A DNA stretch of 64,000 nucleotides from Mucilaginibacter sp. (GTDB lineage Bacteria > Bacteroidota > Bacteroidia > Sphingobacteriales > Sphingobacteriaceae), in NCBI GenBank assembly GCA_030445275.1, contig JAUCSE010000013.1, positions 62,001 through 126,000 of the forward strand, written 5' to 3'. Below are positions 9,403 to 18,993 of this stretch, one piece after another. The translations under genes were made by a program, and so were the position numbers. Numbering within the stretch: position 1 is the stretch's first letter; every line of letters starts with the position of its first letter. The notes beneath the pieces were generated by a model that was not told the origin of the DNA, searched no databases, and was given only the letters and a program-made list of their open reading frames with translations.

Positions 9403-12400
9403 TCAAAACCCTGCCTGTATCCCAATGTTAATTACCCGCTGATTGATATAGGCATCCCCCGCGGTATTGGTAGCTACTTCAGGATCTTGCTGGTATTTTT
9501 TGAAATTATCCCAGGTAAACAGGTTATAGGCACTCAGGTAAATACGGGCATTATTAATTTTAAAGGGCAGCATTTTAGATGGCAGCTGGTAACCCACGTC
9601 AATTGTTTTAAGACGGATGTAGTAGGCATTGATGAGCCAGTAATCAGAAAAATAAGCGGTTGGGCTATTCACCGATGTTGGATTGGTGGTTAGCCTTGGA
9701 AACTGGGCTGTTCCTGCTGTTGCGGGTGTCCAGCGTTCTTCATGTATGGGCTGGAACTGGCTTTGAAACGGTTCGATACCAGTACCCAATACCGCAAAGC
9801 TATAGTTAAACGAACCAGCAAACAGGGCGCTGATGCTGAATCCTTTGTAAGCCGCCTGCAATGATAAACCTAAAGACGTGTTGGGCAAATTGGGGTTACC
9901 AATGGCACGTTTATCAAATACGTTGACTATACCATCACCATTTAAATCCTGGTAACGCAGGTCACCTGGTTGCAGGGGTAGCCCGTTATCGGGTATGGCT
10001 ATAGGGTTGCCCGCGTTTGAGCCGCCGTGTGCTGCCTGATAAGTTGTAATAGCAGCGATATCATGAGCCGTATAATAACCCAGGTAATGGTAACCAAACT
10101 GCTGCCCGATAGAATGGCCTGTTGAAGCAAGCCATGGATATGCGGGGGCCGCCTCGTCCTGGAAAAGGATTTTGTTTTTGGCATAAGAAAATACCAGCCC
10201 TACATTGTATTGCACCTTGCCTATGGTGCTATGGTAGGATACCTGTCCATCAAAGCCCTGGTTGCGCGTTTTACCGATATTTACCGCCGGTAATTTCACA
10301 CCAATTATTTCGGGCACACTGCCGGGTACAATGAGCTGATCGTACCGGATATCGTGAAAAAAGTCAATGGTGGCTGATACTTTATCATTAAACAAATTGA
10401 TATCCAGGCCTATATCAGTCTTCTTTGCACGTTCCCAAACTACGTTTGGATTACTCAGCGCATCCTCGTAAATAGTTCCGTAACTCTGCGGAGTTTCGCC
10501 AAAATTGTAGCCTCCGCCTGGGTTGTAAACCTGGTTATATACATAACGGTTACCCGGCGCAGCATCAGAGCCCACCAGACCATAGCTTCCTCTTAATTTA
10601 AACAAGCTAAATACCGGGAACTTATCGGTAAAATATTTTTCCTTAACCAGGTTATACCCTACGCTTATAGCAGGAAAATAACCAAAACGATGATTGGAAG
10701 CAAACCTGTCGGTACCATTATAGGCAATATTAAACTCCAACAGGTACTTCTGCTTATAATCGTACCCCAGTTTTCCGGATACCCCCTGGAATTTTTGAGG
10801 TACAGCCACTAAAGCAGGATCCAAAAGCGCTTGCGCATTGTAAGTTTGCGATGTTTGATTAAACAATAACAAGCCGGTTACATGATGGGCATTTCTGAAA
10901 TTATGATCGTAATTGGCATATAGCTGCACATCATAATTATTGGAATTCATATCGGTATTACCTGTTAGCACATAGGGCTGGTAAACATACGTAGCACCTG
11001 GCCTCAAAGTATATTGACTGGTGGTTGGGTCAAAATGATAGGCCGGGATGCCGCCACCATTAAAAGTCTGCTTGGTAAACTGCTCAATGCTCGAATAGGC
11101 TGCCCTGCCAGTCACGGACAAGCCATCGGCTATCGCATCCAGCTTTTGAGTAGCGCTAAACAAGAAGTTAAAATCAGTACGGCGCGAGTGCTGATAGCCA
11201 CCCGTTGCCAGCCTTGCATTCAGTGTTGGCAAATGATCGGGATTAAAGGACGAATAAGCGTAGGAATAGGATCCGTTGGGGTTGATGTAAGGTGCAGTAA
11301 ACGGCGTTTCTTTTGTAAAATTATAGATCTCCCCTACCGCATTTTGGTTATAAGGCTGATTCAGATCCGAGAAACGGGTGGTTACGTCTAAACGCATATC
11401 CAGTGTTTTATTTGCTTTAAGATCCAGATTGGAACGAAAATTATACCTATTAAAATAATAATTGGTATTCACTAAACTTTGCGGATCGGCAAAATCGCGT
11501 ACCAAACCGTTCTGTTTCAGGATACCACCAGAAATGAAATATCTAACCGAGTTGTTACCACCAGAGATATCCAGGTTGGTATTGGCCTGGTAGGTATTTT
11601 TTTTGAAAATCTTATCGTACCAATCTACATTAGGGTGGCCGTACGGATCATCGCCGCTTTTAAAGTGGTCAAGATCCTGCTGGGTAAATGAAGTGGGGAT
11701 ACCGTCGTTAGTCTGGGCTTCATTGATCAACAGGGCCGAATGGTATGCGTCCAGAAATGTGGGTGTTTTGGTGGGTGCCTGCACACCGGCCTCTACCCTT
11801 AAATTAACTTTGGGCGCACCGTTTTTACCCCGGCGGGTAGTTACCACCAATACGCCATTAGCACCTTTAATACCGTAAATAGCCGTGGTTGACGCATCTT
11901 TTAAAATGGAGATACTTTCAATTTCATTAACGTTGATCTGCTGCAACTGATCATAGCTATACTGAATATCATCAACAATGATCAATGGCTGATTACCGGC
12001 CGGGTTTAAGGAACTTACCCCACGAATGTAAAAATCGGATGCATCCTTACCCGGCTGGCCGGATGCCTGCTGCGAGAAAAAACCGGGTAATTTACCGGTA
12101 AGCGCGTTTTGTACGTTGGCGGTTGGCACGGTACGGATATCGGCTGCGGAGATGGAACTTACCGCTCCGGTATTGGTTGGCCTTGATCTTTTACCATAGC
12201 CTACTACGGCCACCTCATCCAGCCCATTATTATTGGTTTGCAGGATTACATCTGCCGTGTTGCCGTCTTTAAACACATACGTTTGCGGAATATAGCCAAC
12301 AAACTTGATAATAACGGCATTTGATTGCCCTTTAAGTGTAAGGGTAAACTTACCGTTGGTGTTGGTAACTACACCATTGTTTGGCAATCCTTTTTCAACC

Positions 12401-12525
12401 ACCGATGCACCTGGCAACGCTCCTGTAAGGTCGCGCACCGTACCGGTTACGGTTTTGTTTTGTGCAAATACCACCACCGGGAGCATCACTATTATCATTT
12501 GAAAGAAAAGTATGAATTTTCTCAT
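9403..12525 (-). CDS. SusC/RagA-family TonB-dependent receptor (second in operon)
   Basis: The 1040-residue outer-membrane protein has a signal peptide (1-22, ending FAQ), a carboxypeptidase-regulatory-like domain ('VTGTVRDLTGALPGASV', about residues 25-100), the DEVAVVGYG motif near residue 105, a plug with 'VQNALTGKLPGFF' and 'SILKDASTTAIYGIKGANGVLVVTT', and a beta-barrel ending in an aromatic residue (QAGF). SusC proteins import oligosaccharides with an SusD lid, powered by TonB. It begins 36 bp after a SusD stop, so the order here is SusC-SusD-SusC. Its SusD partner is not obvious and could be the upstream SusD at 18994-20745. A weak operator-like TAAACTGATTTA lies at 12546-12557. Confidence 0.95.
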   Translation of the reverse strand: MRKFILFFQMIIVMLPVVVFAQNKTVTGTVRDLTGALPGASVVEKGLPNNGVVTNTNGKFTLTLKGQSNAVIIKFVGYIPQTYVFKDGNTADVILQTNNNGLDEVAVVGYGKRSRPTNTGAVSSISAADIRTVPTANVQNALTGKLPGFFSQQASGQPGKDASDFYIRGVSSLNPAGNQPLIIVDDIQYSYDQLQQINVNEIESISILKDASTTAIYGIKGANGVLVVTTRRGKNGAPKVNLRVEAGVQAPTKTPTFLDAYHSALLINEAQTNDGIPTSFTQQDLDHFKSGDDPYGHPNVDWYDKIFKKNTYQANTNLDISGGNNSVRYFISGGILKQNGLVRDFADPQSLVNTNYYFNRYNFRSNLDLKANKTLDMRLDVTTRFSDLNQPYNQNAVGEIYNFTKETPFTAPYINPNGSYSYAYSSFNPDHLPTLNARLATGGYQHSRRTDFNFLFSATQKLDAIADGLSVTGRAAYSSIEQFTKQTFNGGGIPAYHFDPTTSQYTLRPGATYVYQPYVLTGNTDMNSNNYDVQLYANYDHNFRNAHHVTGLLLFNQTSQTYNAQALLDPALVAVPQKFQGVSGKLGYDYKQKYLLEFNIAYNGTDRFASNHRFGYFPAISVGYNLVKEKYFTDKFPVFSLFKLRGSYGLVGSDAAPGNRYVYNQVYNPGGGYNFGETPQSYGTIYEDALSNPNVVWERAKKTDIGLDINLFNDKVSATIDFFHDIRYDQLIVPGSVPEIIGVKLPAVNIGKTRNQGFDGQVSYHSTIGKVQYNVGLVFSYAKNKILFQDEAAPAYPWLASTGHSIGQQFGYHYLGYYTAHDIAAITTYQAAHGGSNAGNPIAIPDNGLPLQPGDLRYQDLNGDGIVNVFDKRAIGNPNLPNTSLGLSLQAAYKGFSISALFAGSFNYSFAVLGTGIEPFQSQFQPIHEERWTPATAGTAQFPRLTTNPTSVNSPTAYFSDYWLINAYYIRLKTIDVGYQLPSKMLPFKINNARIYLSAYNLFTWDNFKKYQQDPEVATNTAGDAYINQRVINIGIQAGF

Positions 12526-12545
12526 AACTGCTTAATTAATTAGGT

Positions 12546-12557
12546 TAAACTGATTTA
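12546..12557. promoter_or_regulatory. possible degenerate LacI-type operator
   Basis: TAAACTGATTTA has two mismatches to TAAATCGATTTA, both in the centre, and lies in the 36-bp gap between the SusD stop and the next SusC start. It could be chance in AT-rich DNA. Confidence 0.25.
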
Positions 12558-12561
12558 AGGA

Positions 12562-14271
12562 TTACCATCCGGGATTTTGCTTCATATTAGGGTTCTTTAA
12601 CACTTCATCGTACGGTATGGGGTACAGGTACATACTTGGCTGCTTAAATTTGGTAGCCAGCGCTACAACTACGTTATAGGTTAAGTTCGATCCTGTTTTA
12701 GTTATTGACATCCCGTTAAGCGGTTGGTTCAGCACCACATTGGCCGTTTTCCACCTACGGATATCCCAGTAACGGCTTTCTTCAAAAGCAAATTCTATCC
12801 GGCGCTCGTTATGGATGGCATTGCGCATATCTGCCTGGCTCATACCCGCCTTTAGGCCATATGATCCATCACCACCGGCAGCAATACCTGCCCTTTTACG
12901 AATGCTGATCATGGCGTTATAAACATCACGGGTGGCCCCGTTAACCTCATTCTCGGCCTCGGCATACCCTAAAATCACATCGGCATAACGAATAATGAGC
13001 CAATCGGCATTATGGGCCTGGAAGCTGTTGGTATTTTCTTCGTTACCCATAAACTTTCGCATATAGTAGCCGGTTTCGGTTTGTTGTAACGTACCGTTGG
13101 GTTTGCTTTGGCCGCCTTCAAAAAGTTGCAAATCGCTATTAAGCCAGCGGGCTCCATTGTAAAAAATGGTATAAGTAAGGCGTGGATCCCGGTTAGTGTA
13201 TGGGTTATTCGCATCGTACCCAGATGTTGGATCAGTAATCGACAGACCATTACTCATTGGATAAGCATCAACCAATTGTTGACTGGGGCTGGTTTGCCCT
13301 TTGGCAGCCGCGCCGGGAAAACCTATGGGTGCATTGGTTGATTCTATAATGTTATCAGCTCCGGTTTGCCTGATCAGAATCATCTCGGAATTGTTCTGCA
13401 CCAAAAAGATATCTTTAAAACTGGTCATCAGCGAATACGAACCAAGATTCATCACATCTTTCGCTGCCGATGATGCTGCTTGCCAGCGTGCTAAACTGTT
13501 ATCGGTATACCCGGTAAGCGGGTTGGCCGCATCAATATTACCGCCATTAAACAACGGACTTGCCGCATACAATAGCGCTTTTGCCTTTAAAGCCAGCGCC
13601 GCGCCTTTAGTTACCCTATGTGCATCGGCATTGGGGTTGGCAACCGGGGCGGTAAGCAAGGTATCTTTTATAGCATCGCACTCATTTACAATATATTTGA
13701 TACAATCAGCAAACGAATTGCGGGGCAGCGATACATCATCATTTATGGTAAAAACTTTATTACCCAGCAACGGTACGCCGCCGTAACGTTTAACCAGCTC
13801 AAAGTAAAACATCGCCCTTAAAAAACGGGCTTCGCTTTTCCATACATATTTCATGGAGTAGCCGTTGTACTTAGCCATTACTGGTACCACATTAATATTG
13901 TTCACAAACTCGTTGGCCTTACGGATGCCTGCATAATAATAAGCCCACAGGTTTTCATCGGCAGGTATAGTGTACGAGTTATAGGCCGCTGTACCCAATA
14001 CGGTAACCTGGTTTGTTGGTCCCGATGATGATGACATGGCATCATCAGATGCAGCATCCAGGTAATCGCCACCGACCCTGTTGTGACCGCTTTTTAAGAC
14101 TGGATAAATGCCGTATAAAAACGCCTGCGCGTTGGTTCCCAGGGAATCCTTAGGATCAAACACGTATGGTATACCCACTTTATCAACCGGAAATTGCTCA
14201 TATTTTTTACAACCCGCCAGCATTACCAAAATTAAGGTGGCAGCTATGTGTATGTTTTTAATTCTTTTCAT
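12562..14271 (-). CDS. SusD/RagB-family glycan-binding lipoprotein
   Basis: I choose the ATG at 14271 (MKRIKNIHIAATLILVMLAGC), which gives a lipoprotein signal with lipobox LAGC; two more ATGs lie 6 and 24 bp upstream. The mature protein of about 550 residues has the SusD features: TPR-like N-terminal helices, 'RAMFYFELVKRYGGVPLL' around residue 155, and the C-terminal 'NERRIEFAFEESRYWDIRRW' block near residue 500, ending 'YLYPIPYDEVLKNPNMKQNPGW'. SusD acts as the surface lid that binds oligosaccharide and passes it to SusC. It directly follows the SusC at 14299-17394, its likely partner. Confidence 0.94.
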   Translation of the reverse strand: MKRIKNIHIAATLILVMLAGCKKYEQFPVDKVGIPYVFDPKDSLGTNAQAFLYGIYPVLKSGHNRVGGDYLDAASDDAMSSSSGPTNQVTVLGTAAYNSYTIPADENLWAYYYAGIRKANEFVNNINVVPVMAKYNGYSMKYVWKSEARFLRAMFYFELVKRYGGVPLLGNKVFTINDDVSLPRNSFADCIKYIVNECDAIKDTLLTAPVANPNADAHRVTKGAALALKAKALLYAASPLFNGGNIDAANPLTGYTDNSLARWQAASSAAKDVMNLGSYSLMTSFKDIFLVQNNSEMILIRQTGADNIIESTNAPIGFPGAAAKGQTSPSQQLVDAYPMSNGLSITDPTSGYDANNPYTNRDPRLTYTIFYNGARWLNSDLQLFEGGQSKPNGTLQQTETGYYMRKFMGNEENTNSFQAHNADWLIIRYADVILGYAEAENEVNGATRDVYNAMISIRKRAGIAAGGDGSYGLKAGMSQADMRNAIHNERRIEFAFEESRYWDIRRWKTANVVLNQPLNGMSITKTGSNLTYNVVVALATKFKQPSMYLYPIPYDEVLKNPNMKQNPGW

Positions 14272-14298
14272 GATCATAATTTTAATGTTGGCCAATAA

Positions 14299-17200
14299 TT
14301 AAAGCTTAATGTTTATCCCTGCATTAAACACCCGCTGAATAGGGTATATCAAACCATTGACCTCCGGATCTACGTCTTTGTAGCGGTAAAACGTATACAG
14401 ATTTTCGCCATTGGCAAATACCCTGATACCCGATAATCGTAACTTATGCGCCCATGCATAAGGTAAGCTATAGCCTACCTCAGCGTTTTTAAGCCTCATA
14501 TAATTTCCAGACCGGATATTAAGCGTAGAAAGTAAAGCATTATTGAGATTGCCCAATGAAAGGCGGGGCAACGTAGCTATAGCGGCAGTTTCGGGTGTCC
14601 AACGGCCGGTTAAGGCATCGTAACCCTGCCCAGAAAAATTATTGCCAAACGGACCAACACCAGCAAAGCCGTTAACCAAATTACTATTGTAAATAAACTG
14701 ACGATTGGCTACTCCCTGCATCAGCACACTTACGCTAAAACCTTTGTAATTAATCCCAAATGAAAAACCGTAATAAACCAATGGTTTAGTATTGGCTATA
14801 GGCGATTGATCGAACTGATTAATAATGCCATCGCCGTTAAGATCTTTATATTTCACATCGCCGGCTTGCGGAGTGTACCCCACCGTGGTTGCGCTGGTGG
14901 CCGCATCCTGGGCATTTTTGAAAAATCCTAAAGCGGTATACCCAAAAATAGCATCGTTCGATAAACCCGTATGTTTTAACCATGGGTAAGGATTCGGTGC
15001 CTCGTCACTATATACATTGATAGAGCTCCCACGCGATGCATTGCCGGTAATAAAGTAATTAAAATTACCCACATGATCCTGGTAGGTTAGCGTAAGTTCG
15101 GTACCTTTATAAAGCTTTACGCCGATATTTTCGTATGGATAATTTGTTCCTAAAAGTGCTATGCTGTTACCGCGAACCTGGAGCAGATTGTAGTACCTAT
15201 CATGATAATAATCAGCTGTTATTTTAAAATGATCTTTAAATAAGGCTATATCAGCACCTATATCAAGCTTTTTGGCATTTTCCCAACGGATATATGGATT
15301 TGCCAGCGCGTTTTCGTTGTAACTTTGTATCACGCTACGGCTGGTTCCCAGGGTGTAAGGGTACCCTATTGACGCACTATACGTTTGTAAAAAGTTATAA
15401 TAGCCATAATCATCCACGTTTGCATTACCGGTTTTACCATAGGTGGCGCGCCATTTCCAGGAGTTTATCCAACTGATGTTGTCTTTAATAAAATGCTCCT
15501 GCCCCATTTGCCAGCCCAAACCAAGGGCATAAAACAAACCGTATTGGTTGCCCGGTGGATACCTGTTATAACCACTGCTGTTGACCGATGCTTCAACAAA
15601 ATATTTGCTATCGTAGTTATAACCAAACTTGACGGCGCGGTTGGTGGTTACGCCAGACAGATCGTAATTTAACACCATCGACCGGGAATCATACAATAAC
15701 ATACCGCTTACGTTGCTTTTGCCAAACTGTCTATCGTAGTTTAAAGTTGCCTGGGCGAAAGCATAGCGGGCGCTTGATACAGTATAAAAACTGTTTGATT
15801 GCGATATGGGTGTACCTATTGCCGAGTAGGTACTATCCTTGTTAAACAGGTAAGCATTGTTCTGTAATCCCCTGTTAACCACCCCTTGTGATTCAAAAGC
15901 CAGGTTACCTTTTAGTTTTACCGATAAACCTTTGGTTACACTACTCAAATCATAATTAAGATCAAGGTTTGCCATTACATCGTTGCTGTTGGTACGTTGG
16001 TAGCCCGAAAACTCCGATTGTGATAGCAGGTTGTTATTAAAAAGCGTTGTACCTGCAAACGAGCCGTTAGGGTTATAAACCGGGTAAGCATTGTTTGGGG
16101 TATTGTACATAGTATTCAGGATGCTTGCATACCCGCCACCTGGCTGGGTGGCCTGCTGTATACGACCAAATAATTGCAGATCGACCGTGAACTTTTTGGT
16201 AACATTTACGCTCAGATCTGAGTTGATGATATAGCGGTTCAAATCGTTATTGGTATTATAGGTAGCATCCGGCGATGTTTTAAACATGCCTTGCTGATCG
16301 AGATAGCTTAGCGAAACACTGTACTGTGCCACATTGGTACCACCGTTTACATTGAGTTTGTAGCTGCGTAGCGGCGAGTTGTTGCGCAGCAGGGTTTTAA
16401 ACCAGTTTACATCCGGATGGTGGATAGGGTCGGTATGGTTGCGGTAGGCGTTAAAATCATCGCTGGTATAGATGGCGGGCTTACCGTCATTTTGCAGCGC
16501 CTCATTATACAAATAAGCGTATTGGTAGGCAGATAAGGGCGTAGGTAGGTCTAAAGGGTGCTGCGAACCAACTTCGGCGGTAAACGAGATACGTGGCGCA
16601 CCTGCCTGGCCATGTTTGGTGGTTATCAATAATACACCACGCGAACTGTTGATACCCAGCAATATGTTTGATAAGGCATCTTTTAAAACCGATACCGATT
16701 CGATGCTTTCAGGATCGATAGAGGAAATTTCGCGTTGTACACCATCAATAATGGTGATCGGTGTTTGTCCGCGAAGCGATAAACCTATTTCGGTGTTATC
16801 ATTTGCCGAGTAGTTGTTGTGCTGTACCACGTTGCCAACAAAATCGGCCACGGTTTGCGAACCAGTTTGCGGACTGGAAAAGCCACTGTACTGCTGCGTA
16901 TATAATCCGGGTAACTGGCCGGGCAAGGCATAGGTATATAATGAAGCAGGAGTTGTAGTAAGCTGGTTAGTATAAATAGTTGCCACCGCGCCCAGATTGG
17001 CAGAGGCCTTTTTTGTACCGTAGAGCACGTTTATTTTCTCGGGCGACTTAAGATAGGTATCCAGCAATCTAACGGTTACCATACCTTTGTTTTTAATGGT
17101 CACCTGGCGGGCATTATAATTACCAAACGTAAATACCAGTTGATTGCCGATGGCGGCATTGATCTCGAAACGGCCATCCCTATCAGTAACCACGGCATCA

Positions 17201-17394
17201 GCCTTCCCTTTTATGATCACCTTAACCCCTTTTAAAGGGTTGGCATACTCATCAAGTACCATCCCGCTTACCCAATCAGGATGGGTACTCCCCCTGCCAG
17301 TGGTGTCCTGCATAGCTGCGTACCCGGTTTTTACCAGCATAAGCATCAATATGACGAAACCTGTAAAGCATTTCTTTAAGTAGCAATAAACCAT
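14299..17394 (-). CDS. SusC/RagA-family TonB-dependent receptor (first in operon)
   Basis: The 1031-residue protein has a signal peptide (about residues 1-27), a carboxypeptidase-regulatory-like domain ('GMVLDEYANPLKGVKVIIKG'), and a plug containing 'SVSVLKDALSNILLGINSS', followed by a barrel. The plug region is unusual: the common DEVVVVGYG motif is replaced by 'EKINVLYGTKKAS', and the usual '(A)IYGxxGANGV' reads 'LLGINSSRGVLLI'. It therefore belongs to a more divergent SusC branch than its neighbour at 9403. It pairs with the SusD that starts a few bases after its stop. A LacI-type site lies 33 bp upstream, so it may have its own promoter inside the larger operon. Confidence 0.93.
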   Translation of the reverse strand: MVYCYLKKCFTGFVILMLMLVKTGYAAMQDTTGRGSTHPDWVSGMVLDEYANPLKGVKVIIKGKADAVVTDRDGRFEINAAIGNQLVFTFGNYNARQVTIKNKGMVTVRLLDTYLKSPEKINVLYGTKKASANLGAVATIYTNQLTTTPASLYTYALPGQLPGLYTQQYSGFSSPQTGSQTVADFVGNVVQHNNYSANDNTEIGLSLRGQTPITIIDGVQREISSIDPESIESVSVLKDALSNILLGINSSRGVLLITTKHGQAGAPRISFTAEVGSQHPLDLPTPLSAYQYAYLYNEALQNDGKPAIYTSDDFNAYRNHTDPIHHPDVNWFKTLLRNNSPLRSYKLNVNGGTNVAQYSVSLSYLDQQGMFKTSPDATYNTNNDLNRYIINSDLSVNVTKKFTVDLQLFGRIQQATQPGGGYASILNTMYNTPNNAYPVYNPNGSFAGTTLFNNNLLSQSEFSGYQRTNSNDVMANLDLNYDLSSVTKGLSVKLKGNLAFESQGVVNRGLQNNAYLFNKDSTYSAIGTPISQSNSFYTVSSARYAFAQATLNYDRQFGKSNVSGMLLYDSRSMVLNYDLSGVTTNRAVKFGYNYDSKYFVEASVNSSGYNRYPPGNQYGLFYALGLGWQMGQEHFIKDNISWINSWKWRATYGKTGNANVDDYGYYNFLQTYSASIGYPYTLGTSRSVIQSYNENALANPYIRWENAKKLDIGADIALFKDHFKITADYYHDRYYNLLQVRGNSIALLGTNYPYENIGVKLYKGTELTLTYQDHVGNFNYFITGNASRGSSINVYSDEAPNPYPWLKHTGLSNDAIFGYTALGFFKNAQDAATSATTVGYTPQAGDVKYKDLNGDGIINQFDQSPIANTKPLVYYGFSFGINYKGFSVSVLMQGVANRQFIYNSNLVNGFAGVGPFGNNFSGQGYDALTGRWTPETAAIATLPRLSLGNLNNALLSTLNIRSGNYMRLKNAEVGYSLPYAWAHKLRLSGIRVFANGENLYTFYRYKDVDPEVNGLIYPIQRVFNAGINIKL

Positions 17395-17426
17395 AGTATA
17401 AGATTTAAATTATTGTCAAAAATTGA

Positions 17427-17438
17427 AATATCGTTTTA
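17427..17438. promoter_or_regulatory. LacI-type operator upstream of the first SusC gene
   Basis: AATATCGTTTTA, followed by GC, shares the ten bases TCGTTTTAGC with the GH78 operator. It has three mismatches to the palindromic consensus but retains the central CpG and the complete right half. It sits in the 97-bp gap ahead of the SusC gene. Confidence 0.5.
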
Positions 17439-17491
17439 GCAAGTGCACAAAGCCCGTATATCATTTACAGGTTTATTTACATCATAATTGG

Positions 17492-18493
17492 TTAGGAGCA
17501 TTTAAAGGTGTAGGTAAATGGCGCTAATGTATTGCCATAGCCCACCTTTATAGCACCCGTTTTATCGGTTATGAAATACTCCATTCTGGTTACCGTTTGT
17601 GTACCGGTGATACCAAAAAAAGATTTTGGCCAAATCGTGATCTGAAATTTGTGGCTATTTGACGTGGTTTGCACCATTTTGGTTTTATCTGTTTGCTCAC
17701 ATATGCTAATGGTTTTACCATCAGTGGTATAGGCTGTGGCACACAGGTAAGTTTCGGAAACCTTATCAAGCTGTGTACTGGTAACCGTACCATCAAAAGT
17801 GAGGGTGACAAAATCGTTATCCAGTGATTTTGGCGGGTTGATAGTAGTTAGCTGCGGGTTACAAAAATCAATAAGATCACCGCTGCCGCCGGTTACTTCA
17901 AAGCAGGGGGTTATCAGCTCGCTGTAGTAAGTTCCATTACTATCGCTGGTAAAGCCGTTACCGCTGTCAGTAATTACGTAGCCCAGTTTAACCAGGGTAT
18001 TATTACCATCGGCCCCGACTTTTATTTTAATGTGCAGGTCGCCGCTTATAGCGTCTCCATTGCTGTGAGGGTATGCTTTATCTGATTGATAAGCCACCCA
18101 TTCCACATCATCAATAAGATTGCCCCCGTTCTGAAAAGTTTTTTTCATGTAGGCCGGCCAGGTTAAACCACCACCATTTTTGGCAACCGTACCATCGGGT
18201 ATCAAGGTCATAATGCCATTCCCCAGGGGGCTGGTATAGCTAATGGTCGTATTCTGTGCAGCTTTCCATCCTTTGGGTACCAAAAAGCCGAATATCAAAT
18301 AATCAGGACCGCCATTACCCAGGGTAGGAATGTTGATATGAACAGTAATAGGAACTACGGAGCCTATTGTAGCGGTGGCAGGCTGATCTACCCCTGTAAT
18401 GATCTCTCCGCAGCAGGCTAATACTATGGCCAAGACTATAAAAGCGCAAAACTTCCACAAACCTTTACCTTTAATATGTAAATATGATCTCAT
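17492..18493 (-). CDS. DUF4961-type lipoprotein of a SusC/D locus
   Basis: This 333-residue protein has a lipoprotein signal with LACC around residues 25-28. The mature part is rich in beta strands and starts with 'VDQPATATIGSVVPITVHINIP'; then follows 'YLIFGFLVPKGWKAA', and the C-terminal half has Ig-like or lectin-like strands. I recognise it as the type annotated DUF4961, which occurs beside SusD and DUF5004 genes in Bacteroidota. Its function is not known; being a surface glycan-binding protein is the usual guess. It starts 32 bp after the DUF5004 gene stop and is clearly co-transcribed. The family name rests on my recollection of locus context and sequence style. Confidence 0.72.
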   Translation of the reverse strand: MRSYLHIKGKGLWKFCAFIVLAIVLACCGEIITGVDQPATATIGSVVPITVHINIPTLGNGGPDYLIFGFLVPKGWKAAQNTTISYTSPLGNGIMTLIPDGTVAKNGGGLTWPAYMKKTFQNGGNLIDDVEWVAYQSDKAYPHSNGDAISGDLHIKIKVGADGNNTLVKLGYVITDSGNGFTSDSNGTYYSELITPCFEVTGGSGDLIDFCNPQLTTINPPKSLDNDFVTLTFDGTVTSTQLDKVSETYLCATAYTTDGKTISICEQTDKTKMVQTTSNSHKFQITIWPKSFFGITGTQTVTRMEYFITDKTGAIKVGYGNTLAPFTYTFKCS

Positions 18494-18525
18494 AAAATTT
18501 ATATATTGGTTAGTTATAGTTGTGA

Positions 18526-18969
18526 TTAGTTAACTTTTTGCAGTACATATACATAGCTGTTATTGGGGCAACCTGGGCTAAAGGTGATACTGAGCTGCCG
18601 TTTACCGTTTACTACAGGATAGGTAAAAGGCGTTGAAACCGCCGCTGCCCCATTTGCTGTAAAGGTTATTTTAAATGGATATTGTGGATCATCCAGCGAA
18701 AACTTGCCATCATTGTTTACCAAAAAAGGCAGCTTATTCACCATCGTATAACTACCGTCCTTAAAGTTGATCCTGAACTGCGAAAAATCAATAATGGAAG
18801 TGAGATCTGTACCGTTACGGGTTGCCCTTACCACCTGCCAACTGCCGCTGATGTCTTTAGCCGCTTCATTAACCGGTAATACCTTTTCGGCTTTGCATGA
18901 TGCCATAAGGATAGCTATTACAGCCATTGCAAAAAAGCAGTACTGTTGAACTATATTATTCTTTTTCAT
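18526..18969 (-). CDS. DUF5004-type small lipoprotein
   Basis: This 147-residue protein has a lipobox (MASC, Cys near residue 25) and a lipocalin-like beta-rich domain opening with 'ISGSWQVVRATRNGTDLTSI' and ending 'LSITFSPGCPNNSYVYVLQKV'. The 'GSW...' start and small size fit DUF5004/lipocalin-like lipoproteins found with SusD and DUF4961. The role is unknown, possibly binding a hydrophobic or sugar ligand at the cell surface. It lies 24 bp after the SusD stop in the same operon. Confidence 0.72.
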   Translation of the reverse strand: MKKNNIVQQYCFFAMAVIAILMASCKAEKVLPVNEAAKDISGSWQVVRATRNGTDLTSIIDFSQFRINFKDGSYTMVNKLPFLVNNDGKFSLDDPQYPFKITFTANGAAAVSTPFTYPVVNGKRQLSITFSPGCPNNSYVYVLQKVN

Positions 18970-18993
18970 TTTCTTCTTTATCTTTTGTGATGA

